Shown in pieces: positions 55,201 to 61,200 of a stretch of 64,000 nucleotides of DNA. The DNA is from Sitta carolinensis (Eukaryota; Chordata; Aves; Passeriformes; Sittidae): contig CM063288.1 of assembly GCA_032173965.1 (NCBI GenBank), forward strand, positions 16,100,501 to 16,164,500, in the 5' to 3' direction. Under the pieces are notes generated by a model. It saw only the letters and a list, made by a program, of their open reading frames with translations. It was not told the origin of the DNA and did no database searches. How positions within the stretch are numbered: position 1 is the first letter of the stretch; every line of letters begins with the position of its first letter. Made by a program: the position numbers and the translations under genes.

Positions 55201-58200
55201 GCCAGAAAATAATTCTGTAGTTTGTCTCCAGTTTAACTGAAAAGAGAGACTGCAAAGAGAACTGAGTCAGGGTTCTGCGCTCCGTATGTGTTCAGACATT
55301 GTATCTTTGCTTTCTTACCATAGTCCGACTGTGAGTGTAGTCTGCAAACCTTTTTTTTTTTTTTCCTTCCAGAATCAGCCCAATTCCCTTTCGTCCCTTA
55401 TTCTGCACTATGCAGTGTTGTGAGGTTGCTTTCCCCTTGACCCAAACTTCCCCCTCTTTACCTGACATGCCCAAATATGCAGGGTTGGCTTTCTACAGTG
55501 AAACTATATACAGTCTGTGACAGCCTGGACTTATTTGTTTTTGATTGTGGATCATTATTTAGGCACCGAACCTCTTTAATCCAGATGTGGTGCTAAATCA
55601 GCTCCGGTACTCAGGGATGCTGGAGACAGTGAAAGTTCGAAGAGCAGGTTTCCCTGTACGGCGCCTTTTCCAGGACTTTCTCAGCAGGTAATTGCTGTCA
55701 TTGTATTGTATGCTGGGACAGCCCCAAAGTATAGAATTCTATATGACTGCTCCCTCTTTAACTGCTTCTTCTGATATGGATCATCTGTGGGATGTTTTTC
55801 TAACCATGGCCTTAATGCTCATATCACAGACTGATCTGGGAGGCCTTTTGGAGACTTGCCTTTAGGCTAAAAGTCAGAATGGAAAAATAGCCAGATGGTC
55901 TTTGGCCTTTTTTCTTTGTCTTTTTTTTTCTTGGTAGCTTTGCCACAGATTTTCTAGAGTGATGCTGTGAAACCCAGCTGGTTGTAATATGTAAAAGGAA
56001 AATACCATGCTTAAAACCTTTAGGCAGCTGAAGAAAATTCTAATGGACAGTATAGTTGATGATTAATATTGGAAAGAGTGATTATTTCTTTTAATGAGCT
56101 ACATCAAAAGGATTTTTTGAAGTTTAAGGCTAGAAGGGACACTGAACATTGCTTCCTTTGTCTCTTGGAACACTAAATGCCACCCCTATACTGAACAAAA
56201 TAACTTGTGTCTGATGAAAGCACATGTTTCAAAAAGACAGTTGTTCTTTACTGAAAAATTCTGTTGAGTTTGTATTCTTTTACTGGAATTGCAACAATAA
56301 TTGCCAGTATGGTAGGAACAGATAAAGGTTGGGGGATGGAAATTTCCAAATTGGAAGGCAAATGAAGAAGGCAGGTCCCAGAGGAAGAAGGAGAAGGACT
56401 AGTGGGAGGAGGATAATTAGAGTTAAAAGATTGGGAAGAGAGAGGGAAGGGGGCACTTACTGTCATCCATAATCTGATGAGATTCTGTTTTGTTCTTAGG
56501 TACAAGATGCTCATGAAGGGGCCAAGCCTCTCAGACAACAGCAAAGCTGTGTGTGCAGGTTTTCTTCAGACCTATGACAGCAGCAAGAAAGAATGGCAGT
56601 TGGGTAAAACCAAGGTACTTCACCAGTGTGGGGAAGGGTATGGCTTCACTCCAGCTGCAAGGGGTCATGATTCCATCTGGACAGATTGCAAGGCAGTGCA
56701 GTCATGATCCTTTCAATACAGTGGCCTATGCCACTGACCTACAGCATCTCAAGTATTTTCCATATTATGCACCTAGAGACACAGCAGGATTTTTGGATTT
56801 TATCTAAACTCCTTCTAAATGACCAAGCCAGATTGATTTTGTTGTGTCTGATCCAACTTAAAGATTCAAGGGGAACAAGCATGGGTCTCATTTTATGTAA
56901 TTGTAATGTGTGCTATTAACTCTTGCCTCTTGTGCCAGGTATTTCACTCTGCTTGACTAACTGAAATTCTTGCCTGAGGCAATGAGCTGAATCCTGGTAT
57001 ATATCTAAGCTGTGAATAGCGACATCACCAGATGTATGACAGCTTTCTGTTGGGAAAGCTCAGATGATGCTTTTGCAGCTAGCCCGGATGCTAGCATACA
57101 TTTTCTATGAAGTTGTATCCAAATGCTTCTGCCTACTTGCGTAATTCAGATCTTGCTTCTGTTTTGGTGAATGTTTAACACTTCTCTCTTGCCTGGAATA
57201 GTCTGCATTTCATGCAGAAATAGATGTGAGCATTTTGAGGTATATTGCTATAGAAATCTGGGAGTGTGAAGCTGTCTCTATCACAGCTTTCCACATACTC
57301 CAGTAAATTCTTCAAAGAATATTCCAAGATGGATGGTGTCCAATGCAGACAGCGTTTCTCAATAGTGGGTATGCAGTCCGTATCTAGAGCAGATGGTAGT
57401 ACATCAATGCAACTTCTTGCATTTTTTTGCCTTTAAGTCTTCAGAAAAGTACTTCAGAATATTTCCAGTGCCACAATGAAACCAGGAGTGATTCTAGTGA
57501 ACATGAACATTTAATTTGTCCAGGAGATCAGATAATGACATTTGTTGCTTTGAGCAATTATTTCTCAGTAAGTGTATAGACTATAATATTTATTAGAGCA
57601 ATATCTCTCCCTCCTCTTCCTAGAGGACTGGTGGTAGTCCAGTTAATAATCTGGGCTATGAGCTCTATGTGACAGTCAAGAAAACCACTGGCCATTGTTG
57701 TGGGAAGGGCATGTATTAACCCGGAGTTTGGTTGTTTTGGATTCTTTTTGCCCATGCCTCCACTGATGTTCCAGAAAGAAGATTTTATCACTTAGCTGTA
57801 ATTCTGCTCTGTGATTAAAGTGTTCCCCATCTTTGATTTTGGAATCAGGAGTCTCCTGACTGGTGCCTGCAAATCAGGAACCATTTTGGTCATTCCTGTC
57901 CCTGGATAATCCACATTGCTTGACTGCCAGTCTCCCAGAATTTTAGTGCCAAAGCCTATGTGGAGAGTGTGTGTGTTGCAGAGCTGTCTGGAAAGCTTTA
58001 GAAAATGGTGCTTAGAGCTGGTAAACACAATAGTTTGAACTTTCTTCCTAGTATGACGAGAGATGGAAGATTGCTGCAAGGGCAGCAGGATAGAAGACCA
58101 AACTCACATGCACATACTCACCTTTTAGAGTACAAAAGGTTATAAGCTATGCAGCTGGAGCTCAGGGCCTAGAGCATGCTAACAACAGGCAGGAAATCTA

Positions 58201-61200
58201 GGCTGCTTTGAGCCCCTGGAACCTATGTGTCCCTTTTCTCTTCAGTCCCCATTGTGCATCGTGAAGGACTGAGTCCATCCATTTTCACTCACTCCTTAAC
58301 CTGAACAAATTATTTGGAAAAAAACCAATATGGGAGGTAATTGTGGCAAATAAAATGTGTGTGTGTTTTGTTAAAACTCTGGATATACTCTATTGTATTT
58401 ATTTTTTAATGATTGTGTCCTGTAAACTAAAACTTGACTGAAGAGCTGTATGTAGGATGTTGGTAAACTGCTGTCTCTCTGCTTGGGCACTGGTTGTTGT
58501 GAGTCTGAATATTGTGGAGAGAAAGAAATTATTAAGAGAGTCAGTCTTTGTATTCTTTATGCCTATAAAAGAAAAATCACTGGAGCTGGGAAGCAGTTGA
58601 GCCACCTTATTTGGTTGTAGAAGTTACTTTCTATTTGGCATGGTCTGTATTAGAGATGTGTGTCCCAGTAGAGGGGAGCTAATGAATTCTATTTATTGAA
58701 AGAATGGATCACTCCAAGTCTGTCCTGGCATGTTCCACACTTGATGCCATGCTGAATGGCTCTCCAGCCCCTGGCTGCTCCAAGGTGCTGTCATTCCAAG
58801 GCATATTACCCTGCCATTTCATTCTTCAGATGAGTTGCTTGGCATTCTTTTCCATGCAAAGCCATTTCATTCCTCCCTTGGAGACCACTTTGCAACTCAG
58901 CTTTCTGACAATGCCCCCAGAAAGCCTGTCCCTAGGAAAGCAGATGCCAAGATGAGGCATTGCAGAGCAGTGGTGCTTCCTGGTACTACCTTCCCTGCTG
59001 TCTGGATCCAGCTGTCGTGCCTCAGATTACAGACTGCTTTGTTTGCATTCATGCTTCAGCTGGTGCTAGGTAATATAGGCCTGGAATACTTGGGTTGATG
59101 GAGAAAAGAGCCTTCATTTTTCCAGAGTCTTTCAGGTAAAAGTGAAGTTACCAGCCAAGGGGAGCAGAACATAGGTCATTGTCCTGAAAAGGAAGTCCCC
59201 TGCATGGCTTTACTGCCATTTTTGCTGCTACAGGTGCAGCTCGGGGTACTCAGGTTGGTATTCCCAGAACTAATCTTGTCTTAGTCAGGAGTAGCTACTG
59301 AAAAAGGTGTGACAAGCCCATGGGGATGTAACCTAGGAAGAAGTATAAGGGGTGGGTGAAGAGCAAAGCTTGTAGAAGGGGGAATACTTCCTGCAAAATG
59401 AATGGAAGGATAATTATATCCCTAGCAATTGTTTGAAGGAGGAAGGAAAAGACTCTGTGAATTAGTGCAGGGGATTGTAAAGCTTGGGAAAGGAAACGGA
59501 GGAGGAAGGGCAGGATGATCTTTGTGTTTTCCATTAAGAATAGAGCAACTGCTGTGCTGGCAATTGTCAAATTAATGTTTATTAGAGGTATTAATGTATG
59601 CAATGCAGGTTTTATCTATTGGTATGGCAGAGTTGAGGGCTTGGATGCGAACAAGCAGTGTGATGGTGAAAGAGATTGTGCTTAAGGTGCCTTTGCCTTC
59701 ACTGGGATGTGCTGGGATGGAGCAGCAGCTTCCATGACCCTTTCTTCAGTGCACCTGGCCCTTATGCTATACTTGCCCATACCCACAACACAGATTTCCT
59801 ACAGTGGTTTAACACAGTAACCTTTCCTATTTGAAAGCATTAATTTCCACATTTCAACCTGCTGGTTTGCAGGGCCTGTTTGAAGGAGGAGGTTGCTGTA
59901 CACTGTTTGGCATCCAGGTCACAGTGACCCACTTCCTGCTTTCCCAGTGTTGTCTCCAAGAATCATATGATCCCACTTATGTACACATGAGTGCCCAAGC
60001 AGTTACATTTGTGTCTGCTGATCTCTGTGAAACCTTCACGTTCACTGACACACTGATGGTGCATGCAGGCTTTGAGATTGTGTGAGGAGCACTGTGGTGA
60101 TGCACTGGGTTTAAAACTTGGCCAGTGTCTAGTATGAGCAGAATACGATAGAAATAACCTTGTATGTTTTGTTCAATCATTCTTTTCTCAGATGAAAACG
60201 ATCTCATGTTTTCAGAAAATGATTATGAATAATGACAAAGAAACAGCCATTTTCCAGTTTATTTCCACAAGGCATCAAAAACACTTCTGGGCTTGAAATA
60301 CATATTATTCTTCCTTGTCATCTAATGGAGTCTAAAACACTTCCAAATCTTTAAAATGCCAACAGTTTATAACTAGATATTTCTATGTTTTTTTGAGATT
60401 AACCCCTCCCTCAAGCATATATAGATCCTATAATCCTATAGGATTAGGGTTGGGTCTCATGGAACTCTGCATGCCCTGAAGTTTCCCCCCCTCCCCCCCT
60501 TCTCCTTAACTGGCCTGGCTCAGCAAACACTGTGCTTGCTAGGGAAATACTGATGGCCTGAGTATTTCTGCAATTTGATGAAGATAATGGACCGAGACAG
60601 TGTTTTGCTGGTCGCATTTTTGAAATGGGTGACTGCTGCTCAGTTCTGGAATGTAATGGAAAGAGCAATCCTTGCCTCAAAGAAATCTTTAAGAGATTGT
60701 TGAGTTGACAGAGGGAGTGGATGTACAACTTGCAGGGAAGGATGCCAGCTTCATGGTTGGCAGTACCTTGATAATGAAGCTTCTTTTCAGGCTACCCATG
60801 GTTACTTAGTCATTACAAAACAGTTCATTTCTTAATGGAAACTGCTCCCCAGGAGAAATTCAAGTCCAGGAAAGCCACTGGCTATGGGTTCTAACTCAGG
60901 GAGATGTGTCAGTACACAATGGTCATTGCAGGGGGAAGGAAGAGCCTTAAGGGATGAGGCCGAAAGCAGTGATGGAGGGGAAGGTATAGAGACACATAAA
61001 GGGGAGATAAGTGAGAAAGAGGAGAGTTTGTGCAGAGCACTGGACTAAATGACTGTTCAGATCTCTGGCTTTTCAGCACAACCACATGGATCCAGTACAT
61101 TTGTAAGGTGTTTCTACTGATTAATGTGGTTCTGAATTCTGCAGATTGATGAGTATCAGCTCACATCCTGTGTACATGGCAGTGCTTTAATAAGTGGGGC

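Noticed and set aside
60431..60446. 16-bp perfect palindrome in intron 21
   Set aside because: Short AT-rich palindromes of this size arise by chance. No associated element seen.
61020..61060. ctggactaaatgactgttca, similar to the CR1 phrase CTGGACTAGATGACC
   Set aside because: The rest of the CR1 tail does not follow, so it is probably chance.
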